A stretch of DNA of 8,955 bases from Candidatus Daviesbacteria bacterium RIFCSPLOWO2_02_FULL_41_8 (GCA_001777455.1 MFDZ01000012.1:1-8955); one strand, 5' to 3'. Shown: positions 1 through 6,172, counted from the first letter of the stretch. Notes: generated by a model from the letters alone, not told the origin. Program-made: numbers and translations.

Positions 1-2
1 GT

Positions 3-277
3 GGCCAAGACAACCGTTTGACATATACAAATTTACCTAGTAGAATTGCTTTCATGGGAAAAATCGAAGGATACGAATCGAGCATGGAACCAGTACCCAC
101 GTACGGGTTCGTCAGGATTGGAAGAAGGTCTCAAAGATCGAAACAGGATTCGTATGGAGAGAAGTTGTTGTACCTAAGGATCCAGGGGTGGCGAATGCAT
201 CTGCTAGTGATATAACCGTTGAAGCACTCAGAACGGCTGCCCGCAGAATAAAACCCATCACCCGCTCCCAGTTTTGA
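3..277 (+). pseudogene. Possible 3' end of an unknown gene, apparently frameshifted
   Basis: I do not recognise this product. The frame that closes at TGA 275-277 is open from 44 and reads like real protein in its second half (about positions 116-274, with segments such as WKKVSKIETGF, REVVVPKDPG and EALRTAARRIKP). It has no ATG or TTG, and its only GTG comes late, so it cannot start inside the window as it stands. Upstream, the reading that looks natural is one frame over (positions 3 to about 104, ending EPVPTY). A single-base deletion or -1 shift near 95-107 would join the two. This could be a decayed gene, a sequencing error or chance. It converges on typA, with 28 nt between the two stop codons. 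The frame choice rests only on the look of the translations. Confidence 0.3.
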
Positions 278-283
278 CACCCT

Positions 284-300
284 AAAAAGCTATCCGTAGC
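284..300 (-). terminator. Weak terminator-like hairpin after typA
   Basis: Reading the minus strand just past the typA stop, GCTA-CGGA-TAGC (300 to 289) forms a 4-bp stem with a tetraloop, followed directly by five T (288-284). The position is right for typA termination, but the stem is short. Confidence 0.28.
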
Positions 301-305
301 GAAAA

Positions 306-2087
306 TTAGCATCTTAAGTCAATTTTTCTGATCCTTATGTTTTTGGGGGTGACTTCTACCAGTTCCGTATCGTCAATATATTCAATGGCATTTTCTAAAG
401 ACATGAGTTTTGGAGTATTAAAGTGTTCCGCAGTACCTTCCCCGCTTGAGCGGTGATTAGTTTGCTGTTTTTCTTTGCAAACATTAATGCCAATATCATC
501 TCCCCGGGAATTCATGCCGATTACCTGACCTTTATAAACGTTTAAACCCGGCCCAACAAAAAGCGTCCCCCTATCCTGAGCGCCGATTAAGGCATACAGC
601 TTAGTATTGCCTGATTCATGCACCACCAATGATCCATTTGATCGTTCAAATCTCTGACCGGAATCCGGACGGTATTCAAAAAAAGAGCTACTGATAATAC
701 CTAAACCTTTAGTATCGGTAATGAACTGGCTACGGTAGCCAAAAAATTCTTTGGTGGCAATCAAGAATTCCAAAAACACTATTCCATTCTCAGTATTCAT
801 GTCTAACAGTTCTCCGTGACGAAGCCCCATCTTTTGCATAACTGTACCGGACAATACTTCCGGCACTTCAATAGCCACTTTTTCATATGGCGTCATCAAT
901 TTACCGTTTTCCGTTTTCTCAATAACTTGAGGCCTGCCAACTTCAAACTCGTAACCCTCTCTCCGGAGTCTCTCAATTAAAATTGCCAGGTGTAACTCTC
1001 CTCTGCCGCTGACAATTAAATCTCCGGAAGGACCGTCTTCAACTTTTAAGGCCACATCAGCTTCGGCCGCTTTATACAATCTTTCCCGGATCTGTCTGGC
1101 TGTTTTAAATTCACCTTCCAGGCCGGCAAAGGGAGATGTATTTACCCCAAAACGCATCCGGACAGTTGACTCTTCTATATCCAAAACCGGCAAAGCAATT
1201 GGGTTAAGTGAGTCGGCAATGGTTTCGCCGATGGTAATATCCGGAATTCCGGACAGGGCAATAATATCTCCGGCATGAGCTTCTTTGATATCAATCCGCT
1301 CTAATCCTTCAAATCCCAGCAAGGATGTTAATCGAAACTTTTTGACCACACCTTCTCTATTGATGTGGGCAATCTCCTGGCCGGCTTTGATAATGCCACT
1401 GTGAACCCGGCCGGTGGCAATTCTGCCTTTAAAATTATCATAAGCAGTATTAGTTATTAAAACTTGCAGGGGTTTGTCGGAATAAGCTAAAGGAGCCGGA
1501 ATGTGTTCCAAAATGGCATCAAAAACCGGGGCTATATCATCCATTTTAGATAAATCTGTACCTAACCCGGCTTTACCGTGTTTTCCGGAAGAATAAACAG
1601 TTGGAAAATATGCCGCATCTTCGTCTGCTCCCAATTCCAAAAATAAGTCAAATGTTTTATTAATTACGTATTCAATCCGGGCGTCCGTTTTATCTATCTT
1701 GTTGATAACCACAATAACCTTGTGCCCCATTTCCAAAGCTTTTTTCAAAACAAACCTGGTTTGCGGCATCGGGCCTTCCTTGGCATCGATTAAAAGCAAA
1801 ACCCCGTCCGCCATTTTTAAAACCCGTTCCACCTCCCCGCCGAAATCTGCATGACCGGGGGTATCTATAATATTAATCTTGGTGCCGTTCCAGTTAACTG
1901 AGGCGTTTTTGGAGAATATGGTAATCCCCCGCTCTTTTTCCAGGTCATTACTGTCCATAATCAACTCGGAAGTGTCGGTAAACTGCTTTCCCAGCTTGGT
2001 TTTGGATTGACGAAGCAGAGCATCCACCAAAGTAGTTTTGCCGTGATCAACATGAGCTATAATTGCAACATTTCGAATGTCTGTCAT
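306..2087 (-). CDS. typA: Ribosome-associated translational GTPase TypA/BipA
   Basis: TypA/BipA is an EF-G-like GTPase that binds the ribosome and supports 50S assembly and stress or low-temperature growth. At 593 residues this copy is full length for the family (about 600). The G domain is intact: G1 AHVDHGKTT at 11-19, G2 RGIT at 53-56, G3 DTPGH at 75-79, G4 NKID at 129-132 and a G5-like SSGK near 166-169. EF-G-like domains III and V follow (TPYEKVAIEVPEVLSGTV begins the V-like part). The BipA-specific C-terminal domain includes GYRSQFITDTKG, GTLFVGPGLNVYKGQVIG and the ending SLENAIEYIDDTELVEVTPK. No Shine-Dalgarno precedes ATG 2085-2087; the start is set by homology of the N-terminus. The gene is monocistronic here, with its own promoter and a terminator hairpin in its leader. 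Confidence 0.97.
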   Translation of the reverse strand: MTDIRNVAIIAHVDHGKTTLVDALLRQSKTKLGKQFTDTSELIMDSNDLEKERGITIFSKNASVNWNGTKINIIDTPGHADFGGEVERVLKMADGVLLLIDAKEGPMPQTRFVLKKALEMGHKVIVVINKIDKTDARIEYVINKTFDLFLELGADEDAAYFPTVYSSGKHGKAGLGTDLSKMDDIAPVFDAILEHIPAPLAYSDKPLQVLITNTAYDNFKGRIATGRVHSGIIKAGQEIAHINREGVVKKFRLTSLLGFEGLERIDIKEAHAGDIIALSGIPDITIGETIADSLNPIALPVLDIEESTVRMRFGVNTSPFAGLEGEFKTARQIRERLYKAAEADVALKVEDGPSGDLIVSGRGELHLAILIERLRREGYEFEVGRPQVIEKTENGKLMTPYEKVAIEVPEVLSGTVMQKMGLRHGELLDMNTENGIVFLEFLIATKEFFGYRSQFITDTKGLGIISSSFFEYRPDSGQRFERSNGSLVVHESGNTKLYALIGAQDRGTLFVGPGLNVYKGQVIGMNSRGDDIGINVCKEKQQTNHRSSGEGTAEHFNTPKLMSLENAIEYIDDTELVEVTPKNIRIRKIDLRC

Positions 2088-2108
2088 AATAGTTTTTCAT
2101 CTGTCATT

Positions 2109-2132
2109 AAAAAATCCCGCCTGTGGCGGGAT
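2109..2132 (-). terminator. Strong intrinsic terminator in the typA leader
   Basis: The inverted repeat ATCCCGCC-TGT-GGCGGGAT (2114-2132) gives a perfect 8-bp GC-rich stem with a 3-nt loop. On the minus strand it runs straight into T residues (complement of A 2109-2114), the canonical form of a rho-independent terminator. It lies only 22 nt before the typA start codon and downstream of the predicted typA promoter. It could act as an attenuator, stop read-through from genes to the right, or be a dispersed palindrome. Confidence 0.75.
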
Positions 2133-2148
2133 CAAAGCAGGTATGCGT

Positions 2149-2177
2149 ATCATACCATTTTAAGCCTTAAATGACAA
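2149..2177 (-). promoter_or_regulatory. typA promoter (sigma70-type, extended -10)
   Basis: On the minus strand, -35 TTGTCA (2177-2172, 5 of 6) and -10 TATGAT (2154-2149, 5 of 6) are separated by 17 bp. TGG immediately before the -10 supplies an extended -10 (TGn). Transcription would begin near 2142 and give a leader of about 55 nt that contains the terminator at 2109-2132. Confidence 0.6.
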
Positions 2178-2199
2178 CTGAGTCCAGAATTGATAGAAT
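2171..2199 (+). promoter_or_regulatory. tRNA-Lys promoter, overlapping the typA -35
   Basis: On the plus strand, -35 ATGACA (2171-2176, 5 of 6) and -10 TAGAAT (2194-2199, 5 of 6) are 17 bp apart. TGA directly before the -10 makes it an extended -10. The start would be near 2206, about 27 nt before the tRNA. Its -35 overlaps the oppositely directed typA -35 by five bases. Confidence 0.6.
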
Positions 2200-2208
2200 A
2201 AGCAGTGA

Positions 2209-2241
2209 GCCCAGTCAGAATGGGCCGGTAATGGGCTGGTA
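2209..2241 (+). repeat. Pre-tRNA leader: duplicated tRNA 5' end and small hairpin
   Basis: TGGGCCGGTA (2221-2230) is repeated with one mismatch as TGGGCTGGTA (2232-2241), which is the first bases of the tRNA. The leader copy can also pair with GCCCA at 2209-2213, forming a 5-bp stem with a 7-nt loop. The leader therefore holds a near-copy of the 5' acceptor strand. Confidence 0.5.
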
Positions 2242-2304
2242 GCTCAGCGGTAGAGCAAAGGACTCTTAATCCTTAGGTCCAGGGTTCGAATCCCTGCCAG
2301 CTCA
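2233..2304 (+). tRNA. tRNA-Lys (anticodon CTT)
   Basis: The cloverleaf is complete. Acceptor GGGCTGG pairs with CCAGCTC (one G-U). The D stem is GCTC/GAGC with GG in its loop. The anticodon stem AAGGA/TCCTT closes the 7-nt loop CTCTTAA with anticodon CTT at 2265-2267, reading AAG lysine codons. The T stem is CAGGG/CCCTG with loop TTCGAAT. The discriminator is A2304 and the genomic 3' CCA is absent, so CCA must be added by nucleotidyltransferase. It is the only clear plus-strand gene to the right of typA and converges on the stop of the next gene 32 nt away. Confidence 0.97.
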
Positions 2305-2336
2305 CAAAGAAGAAGAGAAAATTTGCTAAAATCAAG

Positions 2337-2735
2337 TTAGGATTGTGATACTGATGGTATGTGTGTCCGTCTGGAGTGGTCATTACCATGACCGTTGCTA
2401 TTTATCTTTCTTAAAGCATCCAGGTCTACTTGAAGGGTTTTGATTTGATGCCCGGCATAGATTAACTCCCTTTGCATTCTCGCAAGAACATCCGCGTCTT
2501 CTTTTAAATCCTGAATTTTATTTTCCATCTCTCCTAGATTAAAGATAGTTTTATTCAATTTTATTCTCATTAAAAAGGCGATTGAAACCGCCTCGAAAGC
2601 AATCATACCGGTAAAAAGAAGCGCCAAGTGCCAGTTAATAATTCCCAGAAATATAAAAACAAAAACAGCAACTAGAATAGCAGGATGAGCGAGTAGAAAT
2701 AACAGTAGACCAAATTTTCCAAGGTTTTTAATCAT
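2337..2735 (-). CDS. Small two-helix membrane protein with charged helical tail
   Basis: I do not recognise a family with certainty. The 132-residue product has two hydrophobic segments (about 8-31 and 36-57) joined by a very short turn. A highly charged stretch with heptad-like spacing (about 63-111, ELIYAGHQIKTLQVDLDAL within it) suggests an amphipathic or coiled-coil helix in the cytoplasm. The tail is rich in His, Asn, Ser and Arg (113-132). The general plan recalls small DUF1003-like or low-affinity iron permease-like proteins, but I see no diagnostic motif for either. A weak GGGA lies 8 nt before ATG 2733-2735. A perfect TTGACA promoter element sits about 150 nt upstream, so it is probably transcribed apart from corA. 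Membrane topology is inferred from hydrophobicity alone. Confidence 0.75.
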   Translation of the reverse strand: MIKNLGKFGLLLFLLAHPAILVAVFVFIFLGIINWHLALLFTGMIAFEAVSIAFLMRIKLNKTIFNLGEMENKIQDLKEDADVLARMQRELIYAGHQIKTLQVDLDALRKINSNGHGNDHSRRTHIPSVSQS

Positions 2736-2796
2736 AAAAGTTTCCCATCAAAAAAACCTCTAACCCGCTCTTTGTTCAGTTTTAAGCAGAGCTTGT

Positions 2797-2834
2797 GATC
2801 CTACGGATCTAAAGCGAAGCTTGAAACCTTCGCT
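2797..2834. repeat. Two adjacent inverted repeats in the 170-nt corA/2337-2735 gap
   Basis: GATCC-TAC-GGATC (2797-2809) and AGCGAAG with CTTCGCT (2813-2819 and 2828-2834, 8-nt loop) form two consecutive perfect stems. No T tract follows on either strand, so neither looks like a normal terminator. They would lie in the leader of the 2337-2735 transcript. They may be a dispersed repeat or a leader structure. Confidence 0.45.
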
Positions 2835-2861
2835 ATGCTCGGTTATAGAGATTCTAAATTT

Positions 2862-2890
2862 ATTGTCCGCCTTATTTATATATCTGTCAA
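2862..2890 (-). promoter_or_regulatory. Promoter for the 2337-2735 gene
   Basis: On the minus strand a perfect TTGACA (2890-2885) is followed after 17 bp by GACAAT (2867-2862, 4 of 6). It begins 15 nt after the corA stop codon and is preceded by T8G6. Layout and sequence match the element at 4093-4134. Confidence 0.5.
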
Positions 2891-2904
2891 CCCCCCAAAA
2901 AAAA
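2885..2904 (-). repeat. T8G6-TTGAC boundary motif, copy 1
   Basis: Immediately after corA the minus strand reads T8 (2904-2897), G6 (2896-2891), then TTGACA. The same arrangement with T8G5 and TTGACT occurs after the solute-binding gene at 4116-4134. Confidence 0.6.
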
Positions 2905-2905
2905 C

Positions 2906-4000
2906 TTAAAACCAACCCTTTTTCCGGAAAAGCAACCACATAAAAAACGCCGGCAGTATAGCCGCAATGATAATAAAGATAAAGGTGGTATATTTTCCGA
3001 TAAATGTAAACGGACCGGTCTCCAATCCGCCCGGAAGCAGAATATTCATCCCGTAAAAAGATCCTATGACAGTGGCCGGAATTGACAAGGTAAAGATTAA
3101 AGTAAGCACTGCCAGAATCCTATTGGTTTTTTCCGTACTGGCTATAAAATCCGCATCCTTGTAAATATCAACTGTTTCTCTGGCCTCCTCCAAAGTTTCC
3201 CAGGCCTTGTCTACCCGATGAGTAATATCCACAAAATAAACCGTTAAATTCTTTTTGGCGAATTTATTAATCCGGTCTTCAATATCTTCCAGTAATATTC
3301 TTAATGGTCCGATTACCCGGCGCAGACCGATAATTTTGCGGCGCAGTTGACCGACTTTGTATACTCCCGAAACTTTGTCGTCAAAGACAATATCTTCCGT
3401 TTCGTCAACCTCTTTCAGGATATTTTGCAAAATAGGGGACAGGTCATCCGTCAGAGTTTCCAGGATTGCATAAAAAAGGTGGGCAGAGGAATTGTTGATA
3501 AAGGCTTCCCGCTGTTGTTTGTTCTCCTTACAATCCTTAAACATGTCGGAAATTGTGTCGCTGTCGTCTTCGTGAATAGTTACCAGGTAATCACTTCCCA
3601 AAAAGAAACAAATCTGGCTGATGGTGATACTGCCCTCGGGCAGATGAAAACCCGGGAGTCGGAACAACAAAAATAAGTATCTATCCTCCACGCTTTGTTC
3701 AATCTTAGGGTATTGGCCCTTAGCAACACAGTCCTCCAAGTGTAGCGGGTGAAAAGGAAATTTTTCTGCCAACCAGCTGATTTCCTTCCGTTTTGGGTTC
3801 CGGACGTCTACCCAGGTAATTTTGTTATGCCGGATGGACTGTATCCTGTCCCCTTTTTTTAATGCCTCAGGAACTTTTACTCCGTTGTCGGTTGTATTTA
3901 GCAGGCCTAAATAGGCTTTAAGTTTACCAGCAATCTTTTTGTGCGGCCTGCCCAGTAGAATCTGAATTTCTTTTAGAGTGTCCTTCAGGATTTTTGCCAT
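2906..4000 (-). CDS. corA: CorA-family magnesium/divalent cation transporter
   Basis: CorA channels are homopentamers that admit Mg2+ (also Co2+ or Ni2+) across the cytoplasmic membrane. The 364-residue product has the expected plan: an N-terminal cytoplasmic alpha/beta domain (about 55-200), a long stalk helix region (about 200-300), and two C-terminal membrane helices (about 304-323 and 338-358). The signature YGMN is intact at 326-329, at the end of TM1. The loop after it (ILLPGGLETGPFTF) is not the acidic EMPEL-type loop of well-studied CorA proteins. A basic KKGWF tail ends the chain, as usual. About 50 residues precede the recognisable domain, a somewhat long N-terminus. The start is supported by AGGGG closely before ATG. 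A promoter and folded leader lie upstream. Mg2+ as substrate is inferred from family membership. Confidence 0.93.
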   Translation of the reverse strand: MAKILKDTLKEIQILLGRPHKKIAGKLKAYLGLLNTTDNGVKVPEALKKGDRIQSIRHNKITWVDVRNPKRKEISWLAEKFPFHPLHLEDCVAKGQYPKIEQSVEDRYLFLLFRLPGFHLPEGSITISQICFFLGSDYLVTIHEDDSDTISDMFKDCKENKQQREAFINNSSAHLFYAILETLTDDLSPILQNILKEVDETEDIVFDDKVSGVYKVGQLRRKIIGLRRVIGPLRILLEDIEDRINKFAKKNLTVYFVDITHRVDKAWETLEEARETVDIYKDADFIASTEKTNRILAVLTLIFTLSIPATVIGSFYGMNILLPGGLETGPFTFIGKYTTFIFIIIAAILPAFFMWLLFRKKGWF

Positions 4001-4020
4001 ATTACCCCTTTTAACTTAAA

Positions 4021-4084
4021 AAATCTCCTTTGACCCATCATCTGGTTTAGAGATTTCCGGCCACAATCAGTTTACATGATTGTG
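4021..4084 (-). promoter_or_regulatory. Structured corA leader with two stems
   Basis: Two stems fit the minus-strand transcript. First, CACAATCA/TGATTGTG (4062-4069 with 4077-4084), 8 bp with a 7-nt loop, at the predicted mRNA 5' end; as DNA it is also an operator-like inverted repeat just downstream of the start site. Second, AAATCTC/GAGATTT (4050-4056 with 4021-4027), 7 bp around a 22-nt loop, followed by three more T (4020-4018) and so weakly terminator-like. The second stem also locks up an AAAGGAGAT sequence that has no nearby start codon. I see no match to a known Mg2+ riboswitch. Confidence 0.4.
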
Positions 4085-4092
4085 ACAGGGTA

Positions 4093-4134
4093 ATTGTTTC
4101 ACTGAAGCTACTTTAAGTCAACCCCCAAAAAAAA
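4093..4134 (-). promoter_or_regulatory. corA promoter with T8G5 upstream tract (boundary motif copy 2)
   Basis: On the minus strand T8 (4134-4127) and G5 (4126-4122) lead into TTGACT (4121-4116, 5 of 6). After exactly 17 bp comes AACAAT (4098-4093, 4 of 6). The start would be near 4086, leaving a leader of about 85 nt before corA. The motif begins 10 nt after the stop of the solute-binding gene. Confidence 0.5.
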
Positions 4135-4144
4135 TCATAGGTAT

Positions 4145-5521
4145 TTACAGACTGAGGATTTTATTTAATAAGGGTTCGACTTTTTTCAGGTATACGATAT
4201 TGTATTTGGGGAAATACAGGAAAACTGCCGGGGCGTCTTCCAGCAGGGTTTTTTGGAAATCAAAATACTTTATTTTCCTCTCATCCTCCGCAATCATCTT
4301 CCGGCCATCCTCCAGATCCTTATCCACCCTTTTGGAATCATATTTGGTCAGATTGGTTTTAGTTTGCGTGGCATGCCAGAGAAAATATTGGTCCGGATCG
4401 ACCGGGATACTTTGTGTAATAAGTAGAGCCTGAAAATTTTGAGGAATACCTGTTTCGATCCGGAGCTTGGCATCAAATCCTAATTTTTTCCAGGATCCGG
4501 CAACTGTATTCCCCACTTCTTCCAAATTAGGTGTGGCGGTTAAGATAATTTCCGATCCTAATTTATCCTCAGCTATAGATGACTTTGCCCGTTCCAATGC
4601 TTCCCCTGCTTCTTTTGCATTAGACAAATATTTCTTGGAATCGCTGTTGTAAGCCCAGGAACTTGGGGGATACGGATTGTCGGCTATCTCCTCACCGTTT
4701 ATCTTCGGAGTTTGATACGCCAGAGCCTGACGAAGTGACCGGTTGCGCAGCAACGGATCCGTGGTTTGAAATAAAATTGTAACAAGTTTTGAGAAATCTG
4801 TTTTTTTCTTAACAATGATTTGCGAATTCACCGGAATATTTTTTGGAGAGGTAATCCCCAAGAGAACCTGAACTTCACCCAGATTAAAACCAGTAGTAGC
4901 TATTTTTTCATTGGGATAAAATCTGATACTTATTACAGGGAGCTTTTGATCATCTGCCTCCAGAGAAATTTTGGTAATAAAAATCCGGCTTTTTTCAATT
5001 GTTTTAATTTTGTATGGACCAATGCCAATCAATGTGCCTTTTTTAAAGACGGGTTTATTTAAAAGCGATGGCAAAGGAGAATATGATTCCTTAAGGTCAA
5101 ATTGAATCAATTTGTCGTCAGGAAAACTAACAACAGTATTCGGAATAATGAGCTCCAAATCCGATGATTTTAATATAGTCCCGTCAGCCCATCGGATGTT
5201 ATCCTTCAGCTTGAATTTAAAACTCGTAGCATCATTATTTGTTTCCCAGCCGCTCACCAGATTCGGCAGAATTTTATTGTTTTCTCCAACTTTAATTAAA
5301 GTTGTCGAAAGTAAATTTGTAACCTCCTCCGGAAGATCGTGCTCCTGATAGGTCCCGATTATTCCTATTCTTAAGGTGTTACTTGAAAAGAGAAAACTAA
5401 ATTTAATTAACAAAATCGCTAGTATTATAATTGAAGAAATTCCCGCCGCAAACAATATTTTATTTCTTCTTAAATATTCAAATGAAATAAGTAAAAAAAG
5501 CCTTACGGATTTTGGGTTCAT
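4145..5521 (-). CDS. Membrane-anchored family-5 solute-binding-like protein
   Basis: This resembles the periplasmic binding components (SBP_bac_5) of oligopeptide/nickel ABC importers. Recognisable parts are ILPNLVSGWETNNDATSFKFKL and IRWADGTILKSSDLEL (about 84-123), LRQALAYQTPK in the middle, and a C-terminal block with DPDQYFLWHATQT, NLTKYDSKRVDKDLEDGRK and FQKTLLEDAPAVFLYFP. The N-terminus is not a lipoprotein signal: a single uncleaved-looking helix (about 22-45) follows a basic stretch (EYLRRNK), so the binding domain should be tethered outside the membrane. At 458 residues it is shorter than the usual 500-550. ATG lies 2 nt after the secG stop without a clear Shine-Dalgarno, pointing to termination-reinitiation coupling. 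No permease or ATPase gene is in the window, so the ligand and any transport role are unknown. Confidence 0.88.
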   Translation of the reverse strand: MNPKSVRLFLLISFEYLRRNKILFAAGISSIIILAILLIKFSFLFSSNTLRIGIIGTYQEHDLPEEVTNLLSTTLIKVGENNKILPNLVSGWETNNDATSFKFKLKDNIRWADGTILKSSDLELIIPNTVVSFPDDKLIQFDLKESYSPLPSLLNKPVFKKGTLIGIGPYKIKTIEKSRIFITKISLEADDQKLPVISIRFYPNEKIATTGFNLGEVQVLLGITSPKNIPVNSQIIVKKKTDFSKLVTILFQTTDPLLRNRSLRQALAYQTPKINGEEIADNPYPPSSWAYNSDSKKYLSNAKEAGEALERAKSSIAEDKLGSEIILTATPNLEEVGNTVAGSWKKLGFDAKLRIETGIPQNFQALLITQSIPVDPDQYFLWHATQTKTNLTKYDSKRVDKDLEDGRKMIAEDERKIKYFDFQKTLLEDAPAVFLYFPKYNIVYLKKVEPLLNKILSL

Positions 5522-5523
5522 AC

Positions 5524-5739
5524 TTAAACCAAAAGACCAATCAGGGAGAAAATTATGAAAGCCACAGAAATTCCGATGGTGCCGTAGAACAGCAGTTTTT
5601 CAGCGCCTCTTTTGGTCCTGTAAAAAGACATATCGCCCCCAAAACTGGTTCCCAAACCGGAACCTTTCTGTTGAATGATGATTATCAAAACCAGCAGTAT
5701 GCCTAAAATAATCTGGATAATAGAAATAACCGACTTCAT
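5524..5739 (-). CDS. secG: Preprotein translocase subunit SecG
   Basis: SecG is the small accessory subunit of the SecYEG channel and assists SecA-driven protein export. The 71-residue product shows the family plan: TM1 (about 5-22), the conserved QQKGSGLG (23-30) with TSFGGDMSFYRTKRG in the cytoplasmic loop, and TM2 (about 49-70). The length is normal. A perfect TATAAT with a TG extension ends 9 nt before ATG, so the mRNA would have almost no leader. The gene is the promoter-proximal member of a pair with the downstream solute-binding-like gene; the two reading frames are 2 nt apart. Confidence 0.95.
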   Translation of the reverse strand: MKSVISIIQIILGILLVLIIIIQQKGSGLGTSFGGDMSFYRTKRGAEKLLFYGTIGISVAFIIFSLIGLLV

Positions 5740-5748
5740 CTTCTAGCC

Positions 5749-5757
5749 ATTATATCA
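5749..5757 (-). promoter_or_regulatory. secG promoter, extended -10
   Basis: The minus strand reads TGA-TATAAT (5757-5749), a perfect -10 with the TGn extension. No good -35 lies 16-18 bp upstream. Initiation about 6-7 nt downstream would fall 3-5 nt from the ATG. The element occupies the short gap after the stop of the 5763-6164 gene. Confidence 0.6.
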
Positions 5758-5762
5758 TCAAC

Positions 5763-6164
5763 TCAGTGAGTAAGCCACTGCAGGAAATTGGTAATAAACC
5801 CGATTAAAAAAGAAGCCGCCACCGCCACCAAAAACGGAGAAAGTTCATACGCCGGAACTATCAACCCGCCCAAATTGGCTCCGCCGAAAGCATACGGCAG
5901 AAGTTGAAACTCGGTCACAACGGTGGTTAAGGCATATAAGGCCAAAACATTAATAAGCCAGGCAAATAAGCCTAAAGTCAGTAAATTAAGCGGCAAAAAT
6001 AGAAGCTTCAGCAAGGGCACTAACAGCAGATTTATTATCATAAAGGCAATTCCGCCTATGATCAAACTTTTTACTCCGCCGGTGTAGGTTAAGCCGGGGA
6101 TCAGCTTCGTGGCTACCAACAAAGACGTCAGGTTGATTAAAAAATAACGGAGCAGTGTTTTCAT
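5763..6164 (-). CDS. YvlD / phage holin superfamily IV-type membrane protein
   Basis: The 133-residue product matches the small four-helix integral membrane family annotated as phage holin family protein or YvlD (PF04020-type). Hydrophobic segments lie at about 5-20, 32-55, 60-85 and 108-130. The characteristic central block INLLLVPLLKLLFLPLNLL followed by TLGLFAWLINVLALY (about 43-78) is present. Despite the family name, these proteins are widespread chromosomal genes of unclear function, and nothing here indicates a prophage: no endolysin or phage gene is adjacent. No Shine-Dalgarno precedes ATG 6162-6164. The upstream 55 nt are repeat-rich DNA that separates it from uvrC, with which it may be co-transcribed. 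A possible CATAAT -10 lies 11 nt before the ATG but lacks a convincing -35. Confidence 0.85.
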   Translation of the reverse strand: MKTLLRYFLINLTSLLVATKLIPGLTYTGGVKSLIIGGIAFMIINLLLVPLLKLLFLPLNLLTLGLFAWLINVLALYALTTVVTEFQLLPYAFGGANLGGLIVPAYELSPFLVAVAASFLIGFITNFLQWLTH

Positions 6165-6172
6165 TAAGATTC

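Noticed and set aside
112..312. 66-codon minus-strand ORF after typA
   Set aside because: Complement of the more protein-like plus-strand frame ending at 277; no motif, and it would overlap the typA stop region.
340..352. T5G5-TGAC on the plus strand, resembling the boundary motif
   Set aside because: It encodes VTPKN of TypA on the other strand, is conserved protein sequence, and has no matching -10.
2233..2304. tRNA-Lys as an integration (att) site
   Set aside because: No integrase and no duplicate of the tRNA 3' end in the window; the repeat present copies the 5' end only.
3347..3676. 109-codon plus-strand ORF
   Set aside because: Lies wholly inside corA on the opposite strand; no start signal and no family features. 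It is a shadow frame.
4021..4092. Known Mg2+ riboswitch (M-box) before corA
   Set aside because: The leader is too short and I see no match to the conserved M-box core; only two simple stems can be supported.
5763..6164. Holin-type gene as a sign of prophage
   Set aside because: The family is a common chromosomal membrane protein and no other phage gene is present.
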